Below, piece by piece: positions 17,632-25,462 of a stretch of 64,000 nt of DNA. Under the pieces are notes generated by a model. That model saw nothing but the letters and a program-made list of their open reading frames with translations, ran no database searches and was not told the origin of the DNA. The translations under genes and the position numbers were made by a program. Position 1 is the stretch's first letter; every line of letters begins with the position of its first letter. Source of the DNA: Nostoc sp. MS1 (GTDB lineage: Bacteria > Cyanobacteriota > Cyanobacteriia > Cyanobacteriales > Nostocaceae); NCBI RefSeq assembly GCF_019976755.1, contig NZ_AP023441.1, forward strand, positions 1,981,501 to 2,045,500, written 5' to 3'.

Positions 17632-17772
17632 TTGAGGATGTCTAGCGTCAAAATGAAAATAGTTCCGTATAGTAAAATACAAAAATCCAAGCGTCAGTCC
17701 AATCCTTGTCATGTTTGTTCCCCATAATTTGGTGGGAACACTAAGTTAAATGTAAATTTGTGAGCAAAAACC

Positions 17773-18009
17773 ATGAGTGTGAATACGGTGTCCTCTATCA
17801 ATTACTACTCTTTGGACGTAATTCAGGACGAAGCACGCCGACTAGTAGAAAAAGGAATGGTTAGCAGACAACAGCCTATCTATACACTCTGCCAATATAT
17901 TCCTGCTAGAGAGTGGGTTTGTGTAGAGTGTGAGTTAGAGAAATGTGATTTCTTACTACGCGATCGCATTGGCGACCTCATAGGTCGAGAACAATGGGAC
18001 AACGACTAA
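17773..18009 (+). CDS. DUF4327 family protein
   Basis: A 78-residue cyanobacterial protein with the family core YSLDVIQDEARRLVEKG followed by SRQQPIYTLCQYIPARE and two cysteines in CVECELEKC. It is soluble, acidic at the C-terminus (GREQWDND) and of unknown function. The first cysteine pair (CVEC) could bind metal, but this is a guess. It stands alone with a long leader: a good promoter is at 17603-17631 and an 11-bp hairpin downstream at 18249-18280. Family assignment is from memory of the conserved sequence. Confidence 0.75.
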   Translation: MSVNTVSSINYYSLDVIQDEARRLVEKGMVSRQQPIYTLCQYIPAREWVCVECELEKCDFLLRDRIGDLIGREQWDND

Positions 18010-18493
18010 TCCGCAATTCATCAATACTTGTGATTTTGGATTGGGAGTTTACTCCTCAATGACTAAATTTGGCAAACAAGACTTCAGTTCCCAATCTGAG
18101 GGATAATCTCTGGTTTTAACAACTCCGTCCCGATCCAAAATCCTCTGTTATCCGTTTTCTACAAGTTTTGCAGTTTTATGAGTGCCTAAAAACAAAGTTT
18201 TGAGTAGATTACCTCTAATAACTCGATTAAATTATTTAAATTCTCTGACAGGAGCAGTTTTCTATATTCAACTGCTCCTGTAATTTATCAGAGGATATTC
18301 TCAAGTGCTGAGTTATGTTAGCAGTAGCAGGGCGTTCAGCCAGTGCTGAGTCTGAGCCTAGATTATTGTCTACTTACCTTTACATTTACTTTATAAATAG
18401 CCTCTCAAACTATTGTCAGGTGGGCATCTTGCCCGCCCTTGTTATACAAATTGAAGTGTAACAGCTTATCATCTTTTGAATTTTGAATTGACT
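18010..18493. other. Gene-free region with one strong hairpin and a REP fragment
   Basis: No credible coding frame. It contains the hairpin at 18249-18280 and a GGGC/GCCC REP-like hairpin at 18422-18434. The remainder holds nothing I can identify. Confidence 0.6.
18249..18280. terminator. 11-bp perfect hairpin after the DUF4327 gene
   Basis: CAGGAGCAGTT (18249-18259) and AACTGCTCCTG (18270-18280) pair perfectly around a 10-base loop. It is followed by TAATTTA rather than a pure T-run, so termination is likely but not certain. It lies 240 bases after the DUF4327 stop codon. Confidence 0.55.
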
Positions 18494-19210
18494 TTACCTT
18501 TTCTCATCTCGCCACAAAGCAATACCACCTAATAACCCAGTAATATTAGGAATGAGTTTGACATTTAAAGGTAGCTGAAAATTTACCTTGACGGCTTCAC
18601 CACCGCCGATATAGAGGTAATCATAATTAAACAACCGTTGCAAAGATGCGATCGCCTTTTCTAAACGACGGTTCCATTTCTTCTCACCAATTTTCTCTAA
18701 TGCTGCCCTGCCTAGCTGTTCTTCGTAAGTTTCCCGCTTGCGAAACTGATGATGTCCCATTTCCATATTCGGTACTAATTTACCATCCACAAATAAGGCA
18801 GAACCAAACCCTGTCCCCAAGGTAATCACCAATTCCACACCCTTACCCTTAATCGCACCAAAGCCTTGCATATCTGCATCATTAATCACCCGTACAGGTT
18901 TATTTAAACGTTGCGACAGCGCCGTTTCTAAATCAAAACCAATCCAATCTGAATGTAAATTCACAGCCGTTTCCGTGACTCCATCCCTTACCACACCAGG
19001 AAAACCCACAGAAACCCGATGAAATTCACCTTGGGCAGCAGCTAACACTACAATGGCATTAATCACAACTTCTGGTGTTGCAGGTTGGGGTGTATCCACA
19101 CGCGCCCTTTCTGTGACTGGGTTTCCTGTAATATCCAAAACTAAAGCTTTGACACCACTACCACCAATATCAACCGATAAGGTGCGAATTGAACCATTAT
19201 CTTCAACCAT
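18494..19210 (-). CDS. ppgK: Polyphosphate glucokinase (ROK fold)
   Basis: Phosphorylates glucose using polyphosphate (and in some homologues ATP). The 238 residues show the ASKHA phosphate-1 motif DIGGSGVKALVLD near the start, the phosphate-2 region VITLGTGFGSALFVDGKL, and the PpgK-specific segment GHHQFRKRETYEEQLG followed by KKWNRRL. The catalytic aspartate is in VINDADMQGFG. Length and motifs match cyanobacterial and actinobacterial polyphosphate glucokinases rather than other ROK kinases. It would use stored polyphosphate to feed glucose into glycolysis or the pentose phosphate pathway, central for heterotrophic and dark metabolism. A single gene; the neighbours are unrelated. Confidence 0.9.
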   Translation of the reverse strand: MVEDNGSIRTLSVDIGGSGVKALVLDITGNPVTERARVDTPQPATPEVVINAIVVLAAAQGEFHRVSVGFPGVVRDGVTETAVNLHSDWIGFDLETALSQRLNKPVRVINDADMQGFGAIKGKGVELVITLGTGFGSALFVDGKLVPNMEMGHHQFRKRETYEEQLGRAALEKIGEKKWNRRLEKAIASLQRLFNYDYLYIGGGEAVKVNFQLPLNVKLIPNITGLLGGIALWRDEKR

Positions 19211-19362
19211 TGAGAATTTACCTTTTTGATAGGAATTGGGAAACAGGAACTAGAAATAAAGAGTGCAGATCAGTAAACAATCAATTACTGATACCAATTT
19301 AATATGAAGCTGTATAGAAAAGGACTTCTAAATTAAAGTTGCCAAGGAAAACAGAGATACAC

Positions 19363-19390
19363 TTGACATGCTTGTATTAACTTGTAGTAT
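19363..19390 (+). promoter_or_regulatory. Candidate promoter for the PARG-like gene
   Basis: TTGACA at 19363-19368 is followed after 16 bases by TAGTAT (19385-19390), four of six consensus positions. It would start transcription just before the ATG at 19412. The surrounding DNA repeats TTGTA/TAGTA words, so chance similarity is possible. Confidence 0.4.
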
Positions 19391-19411
19391 TGTAGTATAT
19401 AGATAAAAGCC

Positions 19412-20278
19412 ATGTCAGCCAAAAGTGCAGAGATAACACCAATGAGACGAATTGCTATTGCCGAAGATACTCTAAAAATTCTTAACATTGGTAGCTATAT
19501 CTGTCCTCATGGCAATCAAGTTTATATCACTCATGAATTAGAATACTGTTTGCATTCAACGAAGTGCTACAGCCCCAAAAATCTAGCTGAGATTGAATCT
19601 AGGGTACGGAATAGCCTTCCTTGTTTCCCACATACTGAGTTTGAAGTCAGAAATGAGACAACATTAATGGGAGCCGAACGCACAGTCAAAAGCGGAAAGT
19701 TTCACAAAGTTGGTGTGTTGAATTTTGCTTCTGCTAAAAACCCAGGAGGAGGATTTCTCAAAGGAGCGCAAGCCCAAGAAGAAAGTTTAGCCAGAAGTTC
19801 AGCACTCTACAAAAGCCAGTTGAAATGCCCTGAATATTATAGTTTCCATCGCAGTGAGCGATCGCTTTTGTACTCAGATTGGATGATTTACTCTCCTAGT
19901 TGCCCAGTGTTCAAAAACGATGATGGCGAACTATTAGCACAACCCTATGTTGTAGATTTCATCACTAGCCCAGCACCAAATGCTGGCATGATTCAAAAAA
20001 ACCAACATCACCTCAGCGATAAAATACCCGAAGTTCTTACTAGTCGGACATCGAAACTTCTGAGTTTGGCAGCAGAACAAGGATGCGATGGTTTAATTTT
20101 AGGCGCTTGGGGATGTGGAGTCTTTAAAAATGATCCAGTAATAGTTGCCCAAACATTTGCAGATTTTTTATTACCAGGAGGTCATTTTTGGGGCAGATTT
20201 AAAAGTGTGACTTTTTCTGTGCTTGACAATAGCAAACAACAAGTTATTTTTACAGAGTTTGAAAATAGATTTTCTTAA
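19412..20278 (+). CDS. Microbial PARG-like protein (TIGR02452 family, macrodomain)
   Basis: A 288-residue protein of the bacterial poly(ADP-ribose) glycohydrolase-like family. The signature GGG-x(6-8)-QEE is present as NPGGGFLKGAQAQEESLARSSAL, which forms the diphosphate-binding loop and the catalytic glutamates of PARG enzymes. The late loop GAWGCGVFKNDP matches the second macrodomain phosphate loop. The N-terminal about 60 residues form the accessory domain typical of the family. It would remove ADP-ribose from protein or nucleic acid. No ADP-ribosyltransferase or phage gene is adjacent. An alternative start is the ATG at 19442. Substrate in bacteria is not settled. Confidence 0.85.
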   Translation: MSAKSAEITPMRRIAIAEDTLKILNIGSYICPHGNQVYITHELEYCLHSTKCYSPKNLAEIESRVRNSLPCFPHTEFEVRNETTLMGAERTVKSGKFHKVGVLNFASAKNPGGGFLKGAQAQEESLARSSALYKSQLKCPEYYSFHRSERSLLYSDWMIYSPSCPVFKNDDGELLAQPYVVDFITSPAPNAGMIQKNQHHLSDKIPEVLTSRTSKLLSLAAEQGCDGLILGAWGCGVFKNDPVIVAQTFADFLLPGGHFWGRFKSVTFSVLDNSKQQVIFTEFENRFS

Positions 20279-20395
20279 TTAACTGCTAGAAATGAGTTGA
20301 ATAAACATTATTTTAAAAACTTTTTTCTGTATAAATTTATATTAAATTAATATAAAGAGTACAGATTTTAATCATACCCACTTTTTAATCCCCAA

Positions 20396-21199
20396 ATGCA
20401 CAGTTTCATTCCCCCAGAACGATTTTTTCCTTACCTCACCTGGACGGAAATTGAGGAAATGCCCAATAAGGAGAATGTCGTTATTATCCAACCAGTAGGG
20501 GCAATTGAACAACATGGCCCCCATCTACCCTTAATTGTTGATGCTGCTATTGGTGCAGGAGTTTTGGGGAAAGCTCTATCCAAGCTGGAGGCTGACATTC
20601 CTGCTTATGCCTTACCTACTCTTTATTATGGTAAATCTAATGAACACTGGCATTTCCCAGGAACAATAACCTTAAGTACGGAAACACTGACATCCATAAT
20701 TATGGAAGTAGGGGAAAGTATCTATCGCGCAGGGTTTAGAAAGTTCGTGTTAATGAACTCCCACGGAGGACAACCCCAAGTCATGCAAATGGCGGCGCGA
20801 GATTTACACGTAAAATATAGCGACTTTGCCGTATTCCCGTTATTTACTTGGCGTGTACCCCATATAACTAAGGAATTGTTAACACCCAAGGAAGCAACAC
20901 AAGGAATGCACGCCGGAGATGCAGAAACTAGTATCATGCTGGCAATTTTGCCAGATCAGGTAAGACTAGATAAAGCTGTTGCAGAATATCCTCCAGAACA
21001 ACCAGCCGCTAGTTTATTAAGTTGGGAAGGTAAATTACCCGTAGCCTGGGTAACAAAAGATATTAGTAAAAGTGGTGTAATTGGTGATGCGACAACCGCA
21101 ACTAGAGAAAAAGGCGATCGCATTTTAGAATCTGTTTCTGATGGTTGGGTAGAAGTAATCAAGGAAATTTACGCCTTTCGTCCACCACAGGGGAGATGA
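20396..21199 (+). CDS. Creatininase family amidohydrolase
   Basis: A 267-residue metal-dependent amidohydrolase of the creatininase fold. The metal-binding motif is VGAIEQHGPHLPLIVDA (E, H and D ligands), a further histidine is in NEHWHFPGT, and the conserved glycine-rich SHGG segment is in LMNSHGGQPQVMQMAARDL. HAGDAETSIML supplies the late acidic ligand. The family includes creatininase and formamide hydrolases of riboflavin and F420 synthesis, so the name does not define the substrate; creatinine is unlikely in a cyanobacterium. A paralogue lies at 39952-40698. It is a single gene, 117 bases after the PARG-like gene. Confidence 0.88.
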   Translation: MHSFIPPERFFPYLTWTEIEEMPNKENVVIIQPVGAIEQHGPHLPLIVDAAIGAGVLGKALSKLEADIPAYALPTLYYGKSNEHWHFPGTITLSTETLTSIIMEVGESIYRAGFRKFVLMNSHGGQPQVMQMAARDLHVKYSDFAVFPLFTWRVPHITKELLTPKEATQGMHAGDAETSIMLAILPDQVRLDKAVAEYPPEQPAASLLSWEGKLPVAWVTKDISKSGVIGDATTATREKGDRILESVSDGWVEVIKEIYAFRPPQGR

Positions 21200-21310
21200 G
21201 GGAGAAGGGGAGCTTCACCATTGCGATCGCTATTCGTTACCCTAATATTAATCCACAAATATTTTTGCAATAAATTACACTTTTGTCTAAGTAAATTCTC
21301 TAAGTCGTGC

Positions 21311-21883
21311 TTAAACTCCCCCAAATCTATCAATTGGCCAAAAGCGAAATATTGCCCTACCAATAATATTCTCCTTGGGTAAAAAGCCCCAGTAGCGGGA
21401 GTCATTACTATTGTTGCGGTTGTCTCCCATCACAAAAAACTGGTTTTCTGGGACTTGAACTGGTGAAAATGGTTGATTAGGTGGTTCAGCAATGTAGTCT
21501 TCTGGTAATGGTTGTCCATTAAGATAGACTTTGCCATTACTAACACTGATAATTTCTCCTGGTAAACCAATAACCCGCTTGATAAATGCTTGGTCTTTGG
21601 AATATCCCCGGCTTTGGAGTTCTGGGGGTGGCTGAAAAACGACTATATCCCCCGTTCTTGGCTCCTGAAAATGGTAAGAAACTTTTTCTACTACCAAGCG
21701 ATCGCCTTCGTATAAAGTAGGAACCATAGACTCAGAGGGTATGTAGCGGGGTTCGGCAACAAAAGTCCGAATTAATATAGCTAAACATAAAGCGATCGCA
21801 ATCAGAGTTAAATTTTCTTGCCAACCACGCCATGCTTTTGACGGCGCAGCAGCTTGTTTCGTCTCACTTTCCTGAGTAGTCAT
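21311..21883 (-). CDS. lepB: Signal peptidase I
   Basis: Cleaves signal peptides of exported proteins at the outer face of the plasma or thylakoid membrane. The 190 residues have a short cytosolic N-terminus, one membrane helix (about 25-43, LTLIAIALCLAILIRTFV), the catalytic serine in YIPSESMVPTLYEGD, the catalytic lysine in FIKRVIGLPGE, and the box MGDNRNNSNDSRYWG. This is the single-helix short type seen in cyanobacteria. It is convergent with the creatininase-family gene and separated from its own upstream neighbour by about 250 bases. The final residues IDRFGGV are typical. Confidence 0.95.
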   Translation of the reverse strand: MTTQESETKQAAAPSKAWRGWQENLTLIAIALCLAILIRTFVAEPRYIPSESMVPTLYEGDRLVVEKVSYHFQEPRTGDIVVFQPPPELQSRGYSKDQAFIKRVIGLPGEIISVSNGKVYLNGQPLPEDYIAEPPNQPFSPVQVPENQFFVMGDNRNNSNDSRYWGFLPKENIIGRAIFRFWPIDRFGGV

Positions 21884-22134
21884 AGACTGTTTCAGCCAAT
21901 TGAATTAATAAAACAAATACTTTGATTATTCTATTAGGACTTACGCTATCAAAGTTAATAGGCAAAAATAAGGTGAAGGAGAAGTGGAAGCAAGGAAAAT
22001 CACTATGGGCTTTTAACAGTTAACTGATATTCCTCTTGTATCCCCCTTTGAAGACAAAGTTCCAAACTTTGTCTGATATGGAAATCCGATTTGATTTCTA
22101 AAAACAATTGGCTGTAGGACGCATAGCGCCCCTA

Positions 22135-22413
22135 CTAAAAATTCGCCTGATAATATTGCTCAATTGCACCCACAGCAGTTAATAATGGTGAATCTAAAGG
22201 TTCAACCCAATCAGCTACTTCACGCGCTAAACCAAGCGTTGAGGTTCCATCTGAGGGTTCAAGCTGACCAACTAAAGCTTTAGTTTTGATTGATTGCAGA
22301 ACGCTAATTACATTATTCAACCGCTCTGGGTTGGCTAGTTGAGTACGCATCGGCTCTGCTATGGTCAGCGCTTGGTCTATGAGCTTGAGGAAGTTTTCAG
22401 TCTTGGTTTCCAT
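22135..22413 (-). CDS. Small conserved hypothetical protein
   Basis: A 92-residue protein predicted to be helical and soluble, without signal peptide or membrane helix. The central segment QSIKTKALVGQLEPSDG and the end SPLLTAVGAIEQYYQ have no motif I recognise. It begins six bases after the stop of the secreted-protein gene at 22420-22911, so the two form an operon. The short spacing and ATG with a reasonable upstream region support a true gene. Function unknown; a partner or accessory factor of the upstream secreted protein is possible but only by position. Confidence 0.6.
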   Translation of the reverse strand: METKTENFLKLIDQALTIAEPMRTQLANPERLNNVISVLQSIKTKALVGQLEPSDGTSTLGLAREVADWVEPLDSPLLTAVGAIEQYYQANF

Positions 22414-22419
22414 GAAATT

Positions 22420-22911
22420 TTATTGGCAAGTAAAATCTTTAACAACTAGATTTTCCCCCTCAACCCATTTGATATTGGGGTCTCTTGTATCCTTAATAAA
22501 GGTTTGTTGACCTCCTCCTGGATAACATTGCGCGGGGTTTTGCGGAGCAACAATACCTTGATAAACTACTGTACCAGCTGGCAGGGTAACTCTGAGAATA
22601 GTAGTAGCTTTATTGCCCCAAGATTGATTGAGAGCTAAATTTCTAATTACTTCTACGTTTGTTTTGTATAAGTTTCTAGTTAAGTATCTACCGTATTTGT
22701 TTGTACTATCACTATAGTAGCGATAAAAGGTATGAGGCTTTTTTAGTGTGACTTCCTTACATTTAGAGTTGAGGAAAGTAACTGCAATTTCTGTTGGTAG
22801 AGGACAGGACGCGGCGACTTCTTGAGCAATAACTCTAGGTGTAGTAAATGGAGGTGTAGAGATGCCAATAACGCTTAAACCAATTGTGAGCGATAGTGAT
22901 GGAAATTTCAT
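22420..22911 (-). CDS. Secreted hypothetical protein
   Basis: The ATG at 22911 gives a protein of 163 residues starting with a signal peptide (MKFPSLSLTIGLSVIGIST, likely cut near VIAQ-EVA) and is preceded by an AAGAAGGG ribosome site, so it is preferred over the upstream start at 22950. The mature part has four cysteines (ASCPLP, NSKCKEV, AQCYPGGG, DFTCQ) that may form disulphides in the periplasm. I do not recognise the family. A perfect 9-bp hairpin lies in the leader at 22946-22971. The small gene at 22135 follows after six bases. Confidence 0.65.
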   Translation of the reverse strand: MKFPSLSLTIGLSVIGISTPPFTTPRVIAQEVAASCPLPTEIAVTFLNSKCKEVTLKKPHTFYRYYSDSTNKYGRYLTRNLYKTNVEVIRNLALNQSWGNKATTILRVTLPAGTVVYQGIVAPQNPAQCYPGGGQQTFIKDTRDPNIKWVEGENLVVKDFTCQ

Positions 22912-22945
22912 AGAGACCCTTCTTAACGAACTGTAGGCAAATACG

Positions 22946-22971
22946 CCCATAGTAAACTTTGCTACTATGGG
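22946..22971. promoter_or_regulatory. Hairpin in the leader of the secreted-protein gene
   Basis: CCCATAGTA (22946-22954) and TACTATGGG (22963-22971) pair perfectly around an 8-base loop, 35 bases before the start at 22911. On the plus strand it is followed by TTGTTTT and so could also terminate plus-strand transcription. Confidence 0.45.
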
Positions 22972-23165
22972 TTGTTTTAGTTAAACTAGCATTGTCGGCT
23001 GGCAAAAGTCTTGTATGATTTGAGGGCGACAAGGATGAATCACACAATTTCAAGAAACACTGTACAGGCAAAATTATGTGATTTTACTTAAATAAATATA
23101 AATTTAAACTTTTTATACAATTATATATATTGTTAAAAACAAGTTAATAACATAATGCCTTTAAT

Positions 23166-23193
23166 AAAGGGGCTTATAAATGTAAGCCCCTTT
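23166..23193. terminator. Terminator hairpin after modA
   Basis: AAAGGGGCTTA (23166-23176) and TAAGCCCCTTT (23183-23193) form a perfect 11-bp stem with a 6-base loop, 34 bases past the modA stop. The symmetric A/T ends suit termination in either direction. Confidence 0.75.
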
Positions 23194-23226
23194 CTGCACA
23201 ATAGCGAAAATATTATTTATTTTTAT

Positions 23227-24024
23227 CTATGGCAAAATAAACCCGTATTTGCGTAGTACAGCCTTGGCTTGACCGCTAGTAGCTAAATATTGGGTAAATT
23301 CCTTAGCTGCTTCCACATTTTTACTACTTTTGATTACTGCTAAAGGATAAATAATAGCAGAGTGATATTTTTCATCAGCAGCAACTACAGCTTTTACCTT
23401 GTCAGAAATCTTGGCATCAGTGGCGTAAACCAAACCCGCATCAGCATTACCACTCTCTACCGAAGCTAAAACTTGACGGACATTATTAGCATAGACTAGC
23501 TTCGACTTGATTTGAGGCAAGAGCTTTAACTTCTGCAATACTTGTTCTGCATATTGTCCAGCCGGGACGCTTCTAGGTTCACCGATCGCAATTTTCTTAA
23601 CACTGTCATTTCTTAAATTGAAGAAACTAGTAATACCAGTTGTATTCCTTGGCACAACTAATACTAGACGGTTCTTTGCTATGATACTTCGTGTACCGGA
23701 TACTAGCAGTCCCTTCTGTTCTAAAGCGTCTACTTGTCTTTTGGCAGCAGATATAAAAATATCTGTTGGCGCACCTTGTTCAATTTGCTGCTGCAAGGCA
23801 CCGGATGCGCCAAAGTTAAAATTAATGTTGACATTGGGCTTACTCTGCTGATACAGAGGCTTAATTTCTTCGAGTGCATCCTTTAAACTAGCAGCCGCAG
23901 AAACTAGTAGACTAACGTTTGATTGCGCTACTACAGGAGCAGGTGTAAAAAATGGTAAGCCAACTGCCAAAAATAAACTAGCAATTGCTGTACCAATAAA
24001 GGCGAGAAGGTTTCTTCGTTTCAT
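23227..24024 (-). CDS. modA: Molybdate ABC transporter substrate-binding protein
   Basis: Periplasmic protein that captures molybdate (or tungstate) for import. The 265 residues start with a signal peptide (MKRRNLLAFIGTAIASLFLAV, cut near VVAQS). The mature protein has the ModA pattern: LLVSAAASLKDALEEI at the start, NFNFGASGALQQQIEQGAP, the DIFISAA segment, and late QVLASVESGNADAGLVYATDA. No modB or modC permease/ATPase gene is adjacent, which is unusual; they must be elsewhere. It is divergent from an RHH-Mop regulator whose palindromic site lies in the shared 98-base intergenic region. Molybdate matters here for nitrogenase and nitrate reductase. Confidence 0.95.
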   Translation of the reverse strand: MKRRNLLAFIGTAIASLFLAVGLPFFTPAPVVAQSNVSLLVSAAASLKDALEEIKPLYQQSKPNVNINFNFGASGALQQQIEQGAPTDIFISAAKRQVDALEQKGLLVSGTRSIIAKNRLVLVVPRNTTGITSFFNLRNDSVKKIAIGEPRSVPAGQYAEQVLQKLKLLPQIKSKLVYANNVRQVLASVESGNADAGLVYATDAKISDKVKAVVAADEKYHSAIIYPLAVIKSSKNVEAAKEFTQYLATSGQAKAVLRKYGFILP

Positions 24025-24100
24025 GGCAAACCGTGTTTAGATAGACTCTTCTTCAGGGGATGGAGCTTGGTAGGATCGTACTTAAGACAATTCCGATATG

Positions 24101-24117
24101 TACCAACCTAATTGGTA
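24101..24117. promoter_or_regulatory. Candidate operator between modA and the RHH-Mop gene
   Basis: TACCAA (24101-24106) and TTGGTA (24112-24117) form a perfect inverted repeat with a 5-base spacer, ending five bases before the ATG at 24123. A third half-site TTGGTA is at 24067-24072. The position suggests control of both divergent genes by the RHH-Mop protein. Confidence 0.5.
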
Positions 24118-24122
24118 ACATT

Positions 24123-24569
24123 ATGCCAAGAAAAGAACAAGGATGGATCACTTTTCAAACATCAGAAGAGGAGCGCAAAATTTTAGAAGAGTTTTGTCAG
24201 CAGTCTCAACGCACTAAAACTGAGATTCTGCGGGAACTCGTGCGTGGACTCAATCAACCCCCACCGCCGCAAAAATCAATACCAACCAAACAGGCGCTAA
24301 AGTCAGAAAAAGAAGCTGCTGAAACTTGGGAATTAGAAGTTGCTAGTTCCAAAAGACCATTAAAAGTTAGTTCTCGTAACATTCTCAAAGGAGTTGTCAA
24401 AAAAGTAGTCACTGGCGCAGTTAACAGCGAGGTGACATTAGAAATTGTTCATAGAGTTGAATTAACCTCAATTATCACTAGGATGTCAGCCGAGGAGTTA
24501 GAACTAACTGAGGGTGCAGAAGCTTATGCAGTGATTAAGTCTAACGATATTGTGATCGCCAGAGAATAG
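24123..24569 (+). CDS. RHH-Mop fusion: likely molybdate-responsive regulator
   Basis: From the ATG at 24123 the protein has 148 residues. The N-terminus (about 1-45; WITFQTSEEERKILEEFCQ, RTKTEILRELVRGL) has the strand-helix-helix pattern of ribbon-helix-helix DNA-binding proteins. After a proline-rich linker, residues about 80-148 form a TOBE/Mop domain (SSRNILKGVVKKVVTGAVNS, then SIITRMSAEELELTEGAEAY and AVIKSNDIVIA), which binds molybdate in molbindins and ModE. The fusion would be a metal-sensing repressor built differently from ModE, which uses a winged helix. It is divergent from modA with an inverted repeat between. The longer start at 24060 would read through the palindrome and is less likely. 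Confidence 0.75.
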   Translation: MPRKEQGWITFQTSEEERKILEEFCQQSQRTKTEILRELVRGLNQPPPPQKSIPTKQALKSEKEAAETWELEVASSKRPLKVSSRNILKGVVKKVVTGAVNSEVTLEIVHRVELTSIITRMSAEELELTEGAEAYAVIKSNDIVIARE

Positions 24570-24770
24570 AGACTGGGGAACTTTAGATTTTAGATTTTGG
24601 ATTCAACAATCCAAAATTTAAAATCGTAAATTTAAGATTTAAAGCGAACTTATCACTGTCATTTGTTTTAGCGGGATAACCTGTCCTTTAAAGTTCGGTT
24701 ATGCGAACTATGTAATATAAATTAAATTGCTAAATTAATTGATAGTTGAACAATATTTGAGATAGTTATC

Positions 24771-25157
24771 ATGAGTAATGATTCCCATCGAAATCCAGAG
24801 TATTTTGCTAATGAAGCACTGAACAATAATGGGCTATGGGAATATGTGCAATCGATGAGTCCTCAGACTGTCAAACAGTTATCTAAACCTGGTTCAAGAG
24901 AAGTATTGCAATTAATTCAACGTGCTGTTGTGGCTACTTTGGGTAATTTGCCCTATGAGAGTTTTAACACAACTATTACTACCAGCCGTGATGAGTTGGG
25001 TAAGCTTTTAGGATCGGCAATGGTGGATGGGTATTTTTTACGCAATGTAGAGCAGCGTCTAGAGTTGGAAAAATCATTTTTACCCTCTAGTGATGACACC
25101 TCAACTCATTTTTATTTAACAGGTGAAACCTCAGTCAATGATGAGTTAGACAAGTAA
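24771..25157 (+). CDS. DUF760 family protein
   Basis: A 128-residue protein of the DUF760 family found in cyanobacteria and plant plastids. The core is LWEYVQSMSPQTVKQLSKP followed by LQLIQRAVVATLGNLP, TTSRDELGKLLGSAMVDGYFLRN, ending in a variable acidic tail. It is soluble with no known catalytic residues; plant relatives occur in chloroplasts and one has been linked to protein turnover, but the role in bacteria is unknown. A strong intrinsic terminator at 25181-25214 closes the transcript, so it is a single-gene unit. Confidence 0.8.
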   Translation: MSNDSHRNPEYFANEALNNNGLWEYVQSMSPQTVKQLSKPGSREVLQLIQRAVVATLGNLPYESFNTTITTSRDELGKLLGSAMVDGYFLRNVEQRLELEKSFLPSSDDTSTHFYLTGETSVNDELDK

Positions 25158-25180
25158 ATTTAAAGTACATAATATCTAAC

Positions 25181-25214
25181 AAAACTCTATACCCTTGTGG
25201 ATAGAGTTTTTATT
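25181..25214 (+). terminator. Intrinsic terminator of the DUF760 gene
   Basis: AAAACTCTAT (25181-25190) pairs perfectly with ATAGAGTTTT (25201-25210), the loop is ten bases and the stem continues into a T-rich tract (TTTTTATTT). It lies 23 bases after the stop codon. Confidence 0.85.
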
Positions 25215-25462
25215 TAGGCGATCGCCTACAGTGGCGCGGAGCATCGTCGCCATTAATTCATTTACAGCGTATACAATATAGTAAGTTATTAAATATACTC
25301 TCTGATTGTTACCATAAGGCAAATGTTTATATTTACGAAGGTAAGCAGATTGACTGCTTGAAGATACGCTAGTCTTAAACTGTTAATTTACAAAAACTCA
25401 CATATCTCAATTATTTAGTTTTCGCAATTAATAATCAGTAATAATTGCGGTTATCTGCCGCC

